Positions 14,599 to 21,239 of a stretch of DNA of 46,717 nucleotides are shown here, one piece after another. Position numbers and translations under genes: made by a program. The DNA lies in assembly GCA_016872645.1 (NCBI GenBank), contig VGZH01000045.1, positions 1 through 46,717 of the forward strand, in the 5' to 3' direction. Numbering within the stretch: position 1 is the stretch's first letter; each line of letters starts with the position of its first letter. The DNA comes from Planctomycetota bacterium (lineage in GTDB: Bacteria; Planctomycetota; Planctomycetia; Planctomycetales; Planctomycetaceae). The notes beneath the pieces were generated by a model, which saw nothing but the letters and a program-made list of their open reading frames with translations, was not told the origin of the DNA and did not search any database.

Positions 14599-16765
14599 AC
14601 AGGGTCCTGGTTACTTGCACGAGATTGTCAAAGAATGTCGCGCCGCCGCCGAGATCCGTGAGCCGTGTGGGTGTCGTTGAATTACTGTTGCAGCGACCGG
14701 AGCTGTGCTTGTTCCACCAGATGCTCGGTGCGACGACGACTCCGGGCTGGACCTTGTCGCCGACGATTGCTCGCGCGATGAACGAGCCGCGGTCGTTGAA
14801 GACGTTGACGAGGTCGCCTTCCTGAATTTCGCGGGCAGTCGCGTCCGCAGCGCTGATCTCCAACTGCGGCTCAATCGCCGAACGTCGCAGTGAATCGACC
14901 TCGACAAACGTCGAATTCAAGAAATGTGGCGACGGGGGCGACAATAATTGCAACGGAAACCGCTTCGCCAATTCGGGAGCAGACGCCGGAGACTCCGCAG
15001 GAGGGATGAACGTCGGCAACGGATCAAAACCAAGTTGTGCCAGCCGTTCGCAGCGCAGTTCGCATTTGCCACTGGGTGTCGCGAAGCCACCGTTCGCGAA
15101 GGGGGTGGTCAAACGTAGCCCGAACCCTTGTGGGTCGGTTGATTCGGCCGATTCGGACGAATCACTCAGGCCACTAGGGCCTGGGTGAGAGATCTTCGTT
15201 GCAGAACTGAGCTTGATTGCCCCTTCGCATTTCAAACGTTCCAGCGTGATCCCTCGCATCGCCGCCGGAACATTTTCCACGGGGCCAGTCTCCCAAAGTA
15301 ATTCGCGAGCGAGTTGTTCGTCGGACACGTCAAACAACTCCGGCTCGAAGCCGAGCCGCCCCGCAAGACCGCGAAAAACTTCGGTGTTGCAGCGTGACTC
15401 GCCCAACGGAGCAATTGCTGGGACGTTGACCTGCACAAACTGATGACCGTAAGAGCCATGCAAATCGAAATGCTCAAGCTGCGTTGTCGCCGGCAGAACG
15501 ATGTCGGCGTAATCGACGGTGTCGGTCGGGAACTGATCGTGAACGATGGTGAAAAGGTCGTCGCGTCGCAGACCAGCGAGCACTCGCTGTTGATCCGGCG
15601 CGATCGCGGCGGGGTTGCTGTTGTAGACGTACAACGCCTGTACCGGCGAACCGGGCAGTTCGCCGTGCAACGCCTCGGCGAGCTGCGTCATATTGACCGT
15701 ACGTGTCCCCGGCGGAACCAGGTCAGGACGCTGCACCGCTGCGAGATTGAACGCAAACGTGCCACTGGTCGAAAGCAAGATACCTCCGGCCGAATGACGC
15801 CACGCCCCGATGACTGCCGGAAGACACGCGATCGTCCGCACAGCCATTCCGCCGCCGGCATGTCGCTGCATCCCATAGTTGATGCGGATGACGCTCGGAA
15901 CCGTCTTGGCGTACTCACGCGCGAGTTGCCCAATCTCCGCGATGTCGAGGCCGGTGATCTCGGCGACTCGCTGCGGGGCGTAGTCGGACAAGACTCGTGT
16001 TCGCAGTTCGTCGCCGCCCAGGCAGTGATCGCGCAGGTAGTCTTCATCTGCGAGGCCGTCTCGGAAGATGACGTGCATCAGGCCGAGCGCGAGAGCGGCG
16101 TCCGTCCCCGGTCGCGGCGCGAGATGCCAGTCGCTCCGAGCAGCCGTGACGGAACGATACGGGTCGATCGTGACGATCTTCGCGCCGTGCCGTTTGCGAG
16201 CCTCCACCATTCGCACCCAAAGGTGCATGTTCGTGACTGCCGTATTCGAGCCCCAGTTGATGATGTACTGCGATTGGCTGAACGCATCGGGATCGGTCCC
16301 TTGCTTACTGCCGATCGTCATCGTGTAGCCAAGCCCACCCGCCGTCGCGCAAATCGTGCGGTCAAGCAACGAGGCTCCGAGTCGATGAAAGAAGCGGCGG
16401 TCAAGTCCTTCACTCTGAATCTTCCCCATCGTGCCGCAATAGCTGTACGGCAAGATCGCTTGCGGCCCATGTGGTCCATCCGCGATTGCTTGGAAGCGAG
16501 CCGTGATTTCGTCGAGCGCCGCGTCCCACGAGATCCTTTCAAACTGGCCGGAACCTTTCGGACCGACGCGCCGCATCGGGAACATCAACCGATCGCGGTG
16601 ATAAACCCGCTCGGGATACCGCGAGACCTTGTGACACAAGAACCCCCGCGTGAAGGGATGCTCCCGATCGCCCCGAACCGCGACAGCGCGATCGCCGTCC
16701 AATGTGACGAGCATCGCACACGCATCGGGGCAGTCGTGCGGGCAAACGGCGCGGACAGTCGTCAT
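14597..16765 (-). CDS. Molybdopterin-dependent oxidoreductase, DMSO reductase family
   Basis: A 722-residue enzyme of the molybdopterin guanine dinucleotide family. An N-terminal [4Fe-4S] motif is formed by Cys8, Cys12, Cys16 and Cys44 (CPHDCPDAC and GFLCHK). The catalytic domains follow (SYCGTMGKIQSEGLDRRFF, RTICATAGGLGYT, YIINWGSNTAVTNMHLW, INYGMQRHAGGGMAVRTIA), then a C-terminal dinucleotide-binding beta barrel (EISAADATAREIQEGDLVNV, GVVVAPSIWWNKHSSG). The cysteine in RTICATAGG may ligate molybdenum; that is inference. No Tat signal is visible, so it is probably cytoplasmic, and its substrate is unknown. ATG 16765 follows the AraD1 stop by one base (TAATATG) with AAAGG upstream. The linker before the last domain appears to contain a palindromic repeat at 15115-15138. 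Confidence 0.9.
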   Translation of the reverse strand: MTTVRAVCPHDCPDACAMLVTLDGDRAVAVRGDREHPFTRGFLCHKVSRYPERVYHRDRLMFPMRRVGPKGSGQFERISWDAALDEITARFQAIADGPHGPQAILPYSYCGTMGKIQSEGLDRRFFHRLGASLLDRTICATAGGLGYTMTIGSKQGTDPDAFSQSQYIINWGSNTAVTNMHLWVRMVEARKRHGAKIVTIDPYRSVTAARSDWHLAPRPGTDAALALGLMHVIFRDGLADEDYLRDHCLGGDELRTRVLSDYAPQRVAEITGLDIAEIGQLAREYAKTVPSVIRINYGMQRHAGGGMAVRTIACLPAVIGAWRHSAGGILLSTSGTFAFNLAAVQRPDLVPPGTRTVNMTQLAEALHGELPGSPVQALYVYNSNPAAIAPDQQRVLAGLRRDDLFTIVHDQFPTDTVDYADIVLPATTQLEHFDLHGSYGHQFVQVNVPAIAPLGESRCNTEVFRGLAGRLGFEPELFDVSDEQLARELLWETGPVENVPAAMRGITLERLKCEGAIKLSSATKISHPGPSGLSDSSESAESTDPQGFGLRLTTPFANGGFATPSGKCELRCERLAQLGFDPLPTFIPPAESPASAPELAKRFPLQLLSPPSPHFLNSTFVEVDSLRRSAIEPQLEISAADATAREIQEGDLVNVFNDRGSFIARAIVGDKVQPGVVVAPSIWWNKHSSGRCNSNSTTPTRLTDLGGGATFFDNLVQVTRTL
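15115..15138. repeat. GTAGCCC-type half element inside the oxidoreductase gene
   Basis: GTAGCCCGAACCCTTGTGGG, continuing to TCGG, has the same plan as the intergenic elements: a GTAGCCC start and a hairpin (CCGAACCC, TTGT, GGGTCGG). Only one arm is present. On the minus strand it is read in frame as part of DPQGFGLR, inside a Ser/Glu/Asp-rich linker of the oxidoreductase. A second small hairpin, AGGCC-ACTA-GGGCCT, lies close by at about 15168-15182. Confidence 0.5.
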
Positions 16766-16766
16766 A

Positions 16767-17783
16767 TTACGCACCTTTCGGTCGTGATACCGGATTCGTC
16801 AGCGGAGCACTCCACCCGGTTGCTTCAATCTTCACGACGTCGCCGTCGGCGAATTTCCAATCGCGAGTCGAATAACTCAGCTTGCTGGTTCCGAAGAAAT
16901 GCAGATGCACGTCGCCGGGCAAGCGATGCTGCGGATACTTGAAGTGATGGTCTTCGAGGTTTGCCAGCGAGTGGCTCATATGCTGCTCGCCGCTGAAGAG
17001 CATCCCGCTGTCGTAGATCGCCTGCTTGCCGCGAGTCACCGTGCAGCGCAATGAGACCTCTTGGAAATCCCAATCGGTGTGAAGTTCTGGTCCGACCGCG
17101 CAGCTTCGGAGCTTCGACGGGGCGAGATAGAGGTAATTGATTTTCTCGGTGGCGTGGTCCGACCACTCGTTCCCCAGCGAGAAGCCCAATCTAGTCGGTA
17201 CGCCGAGCCTGTTGATGACGTAGCCGCCGACGATCTCCGGTTCCTCGCCGCCATCGAGTGCGAACTCCGGGATGTCGAGCGGCTCGCGCGGGCCGCGCAG
17301 GATCGTGCCGTTTCCTTTGTAGAACCATTCGGGAGCAACGCCGCGCTGGCCGAGAGCCGGTTTGCCTCCGGCCAGCCCCATTTCAAACATCTTCGCCGAA
17401 TCGGTCTTCGGAGCGGTTGAAGCTTCGGCCGTGATGTGCATCTCATCTCGCGATTTCATGCTGCCGAGATGCGTCAGGCCCGTGCCCGTCACGAGCGTGC
17501 GGTAAGGATCGGGATGATCGAGGGGCGGCAGCAGGAACGGCTTGTCGCCATGCGGTCCGTTCGACAGCACGAACTTGTAGTCGAATCGCCGCGGCGTCTC
17601 TTTCGCTCGCGGCGCGAGCAACTCCGACAGCGACACGCCCCGATCATCGGCAAGTTGAAACGCTTCGTAGGTCGAACGAATCGTCGGCGCGCCGTCGATC
17701 TCGGTGACATCGAGAATCTTGTCACCGTTGATCACGCCAAGTCGGCGGCCACGATCGGAGGTCTGTAGCTGGACGATTCGCAT
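16767..17783 (-). CDS. AraD1/GguC-family protein (FAH-like fold)
   Basis: A 338-residue protein that resembles GguC/AraD1 proteins, relatives of fumarylacetoacetate hydrolase implicated in sugar-acid metabolism. It begins MRIVQLQTSDRGRRLGVING and has IRSTYEAFQLADDRGVSLSE near 35-55, LVTGTGLTHLGSM near 98-110, PEWFYKGNGTILRGP near 153-168 and EPEIVGGYVINRLG in the metal-site region. Known relatives act on 2-keto-3-deoxy sugar acids; the substrate here cannot be assigned. One base separates its stop from the molybdopterin oxidoreductase start, suggesting co-translation and perhaps a shared oxidative pathway (inference). ATG 17783 lies only four bases from a 24-base palindrome arm, so it lacks a normal ribosome site; a TTG at 17819 would translate the repeat. 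Confidence 0.82.
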   Translation of the reverse strand: MRIVQLQTSDRGRRLGVINGDKILDVTEIDGAPTIRSTYEAFQLADDRGVSLSELLAPRAKETPRRFDYKFVLSNGPHGDKPFLLPPLDHPDPYRTLVTGTGLTHLGSMKSRDEMHITAEASTAPKTDSAKMFEMGLAGGKPALGQRGVAPEWFYKGNGTILRGPREPLDIPEFALDGGEEPEIVGGYVINRLGVPTRLGFSLGNEWSDHATEKINYLYLAPSKLRSCAVGPELHTDWDFQEVSLRCTVTRGKQAIYDSGMLFSGEQHMSHSLANLEDHHFKYPQHRLPGDVHLHFFGTSKLSYSTRDWKFADGDVVKIEATGWSAPLTNPVSRPKGA

Positions 17784-17787
17784 AAAT

Positions 17788-17911
17788 GTAGCCCTGTCGC
17801 TCCGCGACAGGATGGCCAAGGTGAGTGGAAATCTATTGTGAAATCGACTGTCAAATACCGATCAGCGTCGGTCACGCGATCGGCTTGCCTGTCGCGGAGC
17901 GACAGGGCTAC
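17788..17911. repeat. GTAGCCC palindromic element, copy 3 (perfect 24-bp arms)
   Basis: GTAGCCCTGTCGCTCCGCGA, continuing to CAGG (17788-17811), is exactly inverted at 17888-17911, with 76 bases between. Each arm folds on itself: CCTGTCGC, GGA loop, GCGACAGG. The element spans from four bases before the AraD1 start codon to the stop codon of the pseudouridine synthase: that TAG is part of GTAGCCC read on the minus strand. Confidence 0.92.
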
Positions 17912-18606
17912 GGCTTGGGCCAATCGTGCGGCAGCGGGGCTGTGACGGTAAGTGGATCGTAGCGGACGGGATGCTGGAACGTCAGCGAATGCGCGTGCAG
18001 CGCGATTCGTTGTACTTCGGCAAACGGCAAGCGAGTTGAGCCGTACTGTGTGTCGCCGAGAACCGGCCAGCCACGGCTGGCGAACTGCACGCGGATCTGG
18101 TGCATCCGGCCGGTGTGCGGTTCGATCTCGACGAGCGATGAGTTGTCGTGAGTCACGAGCACTCGGTACGACAACCGGCACCCGCGAGCTCCTGGCGTGA
18201 CGGCAGAGACGACTTCAGCTCGCGACTGTTCGGGGAGCTTCAGAATCCAGTCGGTCAAATCGCCGGCGGGCGGATCGGGAATCCCTTCGACGACGGCCCA
18301 ATAGATTTTGCGAACGTCGCGCTGCTCAAATTGCTCGGCCATGCGCGCGGCGGCTTTCGAGTTTCGCGTGAAGACGATCACTCCGGAGACACCTCGATCG
18401 AGCCGATGCGGAATGCCGAGATACACGTTGCCCGGCTTGTCGTGGCGTTCTTTGAGCCAGGCTTTGACCTCGGCTGCGAGCGACGGCACGTCGGGCGGAG
18501 CCTGCGTCAACAATCCTGCTGGTTTGTTGATCGCCAGGATCGGACCATCTTCGAGCAACACGGACCACACAGGCATGTCAGGCTCGCAATCGGCGAGCGA
18601 TTTCAT
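17908..18606 (-). CDS. RluA-family pseudouridine synthase (first copy)
   Basis: A 232-residue enzyme that isomerises uridine to pseudouridine in rRNA or tRNA. The catalytic aspartate is Asp70 in GIPHRLDRGVSGVIVF, the RluA signature. ILAINKPAGLL at 23-33, EIEPHTGRMHQIRVQFASRG near 165-185 and LGDTQYGS complete the fold. There is no S4 domain, so it is of the short stand-alone type and its target site is unknown. ATG 18606 overlaps the end of glyS by 29 bases; ATG 18576, one base after the glyS stop (TGACATG), is equally possible. Either way it is probably co-transcribed with glyS. Its TAG stop codon is part of the adjoining palindromic repeat. Confidence 0.88.
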   Translation of the reverse strand: MKSLADCEPDMPVWSVLLEDGPILAINKPAGLLTQAPPDVPSLAAEVKAWLKERHDKPGNVYLGIPHRLDRGVSGVIVFTRNSKAAARMAEQFEQRDVRKIYWAVVEGIPDPPAGDLTDWILKLPEQSRAEVVSAVTPGARGCRLSYRVLVTHDNSSLVEIEPHTGRMHQIRVQFASRGWPVLGDTQYGSTRLPFAEVQRIALHAHSLTFQHPVRYDPLTVTAPLPHDWPKP

Positions 18607-20041
18607 CGACGACGCCCGTCACCGGCAGGCGAATCTGCTCCAGAGAGTCGCGGTCGCGGAGCGTCACGGTGCCGGCGGTCATCGTGTCCCCATCGACGGT
18701 GATGCACCACGGCGTGCCGATCTCGTCCTGGCGGCGATAGCGTTTGCCGATGGCTCCCTGCTGAGCGTAGACGGCGGCGATCCCGGCTTGTTTCAGCTCG
18801 CGATAGATTTCGAGTCCCTTCTCCGGCATCCCTTCCTTCTTGATCAGCGGAAAGACGGCGACCTTCACCGGGGCGAGCTTCGGATGCAGTTTCAAATAGA
18901 CGCGGCTCTGCATCTCACCCTTCTCATCCGGTTGCTGGTCCTCGTTGTACGCTTCGCAGAGGAACGCCAGCGTCGCGCGATCGGCACCGGCAGCAGGTTC
19001 GATGACGTGCGGAATGAATTTCTCACGCGACTGGTCATCGAAATAATTCATGTCCTTGCCAGAGCCTTTGTATTTCGGCGAGCCGTCGGCATTGAGATCC
19101 AGCGTGAGACAGCCATCGGCTCCTTTCACAAACTTCCCTTCCATGTGCGAGCGGAGGTCAAAGTCGCCGCGATGTGCGATCCCTTCCAGCTCGCCATACT
19201 CACCGGGTCCGAGGAATGGGAAGGCGTACTCGACGTCCGCCGTGCCGACGGAGTAATGCGACAATTCATCCTGAGCGTGATCGCGGAGGATCAAACTGTC
19301 GCTGGCGATGCCGAGTTTCTGATACCACGCGAACCGGCGATTGCGCCAGTACTCGTACCACTGCCGCGACTCGGACGGATGACAGAAGAACTCCATTTCC
19401 ATCTGCTCAAACTCGCGCGAGCGGAACGTGAAGTTGCGCGGCGTGATCTCGTTGCGGAAACTCTTGCCGATCTGGGCGATCCCGAATGGGACGCGCACCG
19501 ACATGCTGTCCACGACGTTTTTGAAATTCACGAACATGCCCTGAGCGGTCTCTGGGCGGAGGAACGCGGCGTCATCTTCGCCTCCCATCGCTCCCAGCGT
19601 TGTCTTAAACATCAGGTTGAAGTCACGCGGTTCGGTCAACTTGCAGGCATCGTGTTCGCCGGGACATTTACTGGGTTTCTGCGGACACTGACTGGTCTTG
19701 AGGTGATCCGCTCGGAAGCGACCCTTGCAGGTGTGGCAATCGACCTTCTTGTCGCAGAACAGATCGAAGTGACCGGAGACCTTCCAGACCTGCGGGTGCA
19801 TGATGATCGAGGTTTCGATGCCGGTCATTTGAAATTCGCGCGGAGCACCAGTGAGCACCGAGAACTCATCGTGGTTGATGATCATATCGTTCCACCACGC
19901 GGCGCGGACGTTGCGTTTCAGCTCGACACCAAGCGGCCCGTAATCCCAGAAGCCGTTGATGCCGCCGTAAATCTCCGACGACTGAAACAAGAACCCACGG
20001 CGTTTGCAGAGCGAAACAATTTGATCCATCGACTTGGGCAT
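18578..20041 (-). CDS. glyS: Glycyl-tRNA synthetase, alpha2 type
   Basis: A 487-residue class II synthetase that charges tRNA-Gly with glycine in the cytoplasm. It is the homodimeric (archaeal/eukaryotic/Thermus-like) form, not the alpha2beta2 GlyQ/GlyS form. Residues 23-38 read EIYGGINGFWDYGPLG; a Cys-rich insertion with DCHTCKGRFRADHL and CPGEHDAC lies at about 101-133; RPETAQGMFVNFKNV begins at 162; motif 2 is FRNEITPRNFTFRSREFEQM; motif 3 contains GIAHRGDFDLRSH. The C-terminal anticodon-binding domain (KVAVFPLIKKEGMPEKGLEI onward) is complete. ATG 20041 has AAGGAG nine bases upstream, so the longer frame to 20086 is rejected. It leads into the pseudouridine synthase. Confidence 0.96.
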   Translation of the reverse strand: MPKSMDQIVSLCKRRGFLFQSSEIYGGINGFWDYGPLGVELKRNVRAAWWNDMIINHDEFSVLTGAPREFQMTGIETSIIMHPQVWKVSGHFDLFCDKKVDCHTCKGRFRADHLKTSQCPQKPSKCPGEHDACKLTEPRDFNLMFKTTLGAMGGEDDAAFLRPETAQGMFVNFKNVVDSMSVRVPFGIAQIGKSFRNEITPRNFTFRSREFEQMEMEFFCHPSESRQWYEYWRNRRFAWYQKLGIASDSLILRDHAQDELSHYSVGTADVEYAFPFLGPGEYGELEGIAHRGDFDLRSHMEGKFVKGADGCLTLDLNADGSPKYKGSGKDMNYFDDQSREKFIPHVIEPAAGADRATLAFLCEAYNEDQQPDEKGEMQSRVYLKLHPKLAPVKVAVFPLIKKEGMPEKGLEIYRELKQAGIAAVYAQQGAIGKRYRRQDEIGTPWCITVDGDTMTAGTVTLRDRDSLEQIRLPVTGVVDEIARRLRA

Positions 20042-20151
20042 CGAACACAACTCCTTTGCGAGGCGAGCGACAACTGAGGCGGACAATCCTTTGCGGCGCA
20101 GAGCTTGTCAAGCGCGGTCTCGCGACTGCCGGAGTGAAACAGACGACACTT

Positions 20152-20234
20152 GGTACAGAAGGAAACAAAGTGAACGAAGAGGAAATCCGGTCGGCCCCCG
20201 ATTCCCTTGGTTTCCTTTGTTGCTTTCCGTTCAA
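20152..20234. repeat. AACAGAAGG...AACGAAG palindromic element, copy 2
   Basis: GTACAGAAGGAAACAAAGTG, continuing to AACGAAGAGG (from 20154), is matched inversely by CCCTTGGTTTCCTTTGTTGC, continuing to TTTCCGTTC (to 20232). The arm sequence matches the copy at 8164-8243 (ACAGAAGG...AAAGG.AACGAAG), so the two are one family. It fills much of the 222-base gap between comB and glyS. Confidence 0.65.
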
Positions 20235-20263
20235 ACGGCTTCTTCGACTCCGGTAAAGCCAAG

Positions 20264-21106
20264 CTATTCACGCGGAGCCATCAGGATTTGTTTGGGATCG
20301 GCGGGGACGTCGATCGCTGGGTGCAAGCGGCGCGAGGCGACGTCGAATTCCGGCACGATGCGGAACAAGTCCCAGCGAGCGGCACGCTCGATGTCGGCAT
20401 CCAGGCCCAGCGAGATCAGGTTGCGGCCCCCCTGACTTTCTCGCAGCGTGTTAATGACTTCACGCATCGGCTGGCAGCGACAGGTGAAGAAGTCCATCAC
20501 CATCCGCAATTCGTCGCCGAGCCACTTGGGCCAGTTGCGAGCGGCCCAAACTCCGGTCGCGATCGCTCCAGCGCAGAGAGCGTCGTCGGTCGAAACGAAT
20601 CCATCAGTCCCGGCGCAGACGAGGTGTATCGGACGCGAGTCGTTGGCCAAGAGAGAGATCACCGAATGGAGATTGCTGAAACATCCCACAAAAACTCGCT
20701 CGGCGAGGTGACATTTCAACAAGGCTTGGGTGCCATTGGTGGTCGTGAAGATCACGGTTTTTCCGGCGACGGTTCCCGCCGAGTATTTCAGTGGCGAGTT
20801 ATCGAGATCGAATCCCGGGATCAGGACTCCTCCCCGTTCGCCTCCCAACAGAATACCGGCTTTGGCACGCTTGTCCGCCGGGACTTCGGTGGTCGTGGGC
20901 GTCAGCGTGATTTCCGCAATCTCAGCAGCGGCGACGTGCGCTTGGGCAACGGTCGACACCGGGATCACACAGGCGGCACGACTGGCGAGGGCCTGAACGA
21001 TCGTCGTGCTAGCCCGCAAAACGTCGATGACAACGGCAACGCCACCGCGCAGTTGTTCATCGGAAACCAGGCTCGGCAACAAGTGGACTTGCAGGTCAGT
21101 GGCCAT
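20264..21106 (-). CDS. comB: ComB-family 2-phosphosulfolactate phosphatase
   Basis: A 280-residue member of the ComB family (PF04029). In methanogens ComB removes phosphate from 2-phosphosulfolactate during coenzyme M synthesis and needs magnesium. Conserved pieces are AVVIDVLRASTTIVQALA at about 25-42, GGERGGVLIPGFDLDNSP, TVIFTTTNGTQAL and VCAGTDGFVSTDDALCAGAIA. Bacteria carrying comB usually lack the rest of the pathway; sulfolactate production or a different substrate is possible. No other sulfonate gene is in the window. ATG 21106 begins the family-like sequence (MATDLQVHLLPS); the open frame continues upstream to 21310 without similarity. It is divergent from the giant periplasmic gene. 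Confidence 0.87.
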   Translation of the reverse strand: MATDLQVHLLPSLVSDEQLRGGVAVVIDVLRASTTIVQALASRAACVIPVSTVAQAHVAAAEIAEITLTPTTTEVPADKRAKAGILLGGERGGVLIPGFDLDNSPLKYSAGTVAGKTVIFTTTNGTQALLKCHLAERVFVGCFSNLHSVISLLANDSRPIHLVCAGTDGFVSTDDALCAGAIATGVWAARNWPKWLGDELRMVMDFFTCRCQPMREVINTLRESQGGRNLISLGLDADIERAARWDLFRIVPEFDVASRRLHPAIDVPADPKQILMAPRE

Positions 21107-21239
21107 AGGGCTCGGCAATCTGAGATTTGGGAATTTGAACTGCAAGGGCTGCGAGACCAAGAAATGCGGTGTTTGGCGAGCGTTGTATGATTCCGTTCGC
21201 CGGTCCGCCCGCGTAAATTGCTGAACCGGAGGTCGGAAT

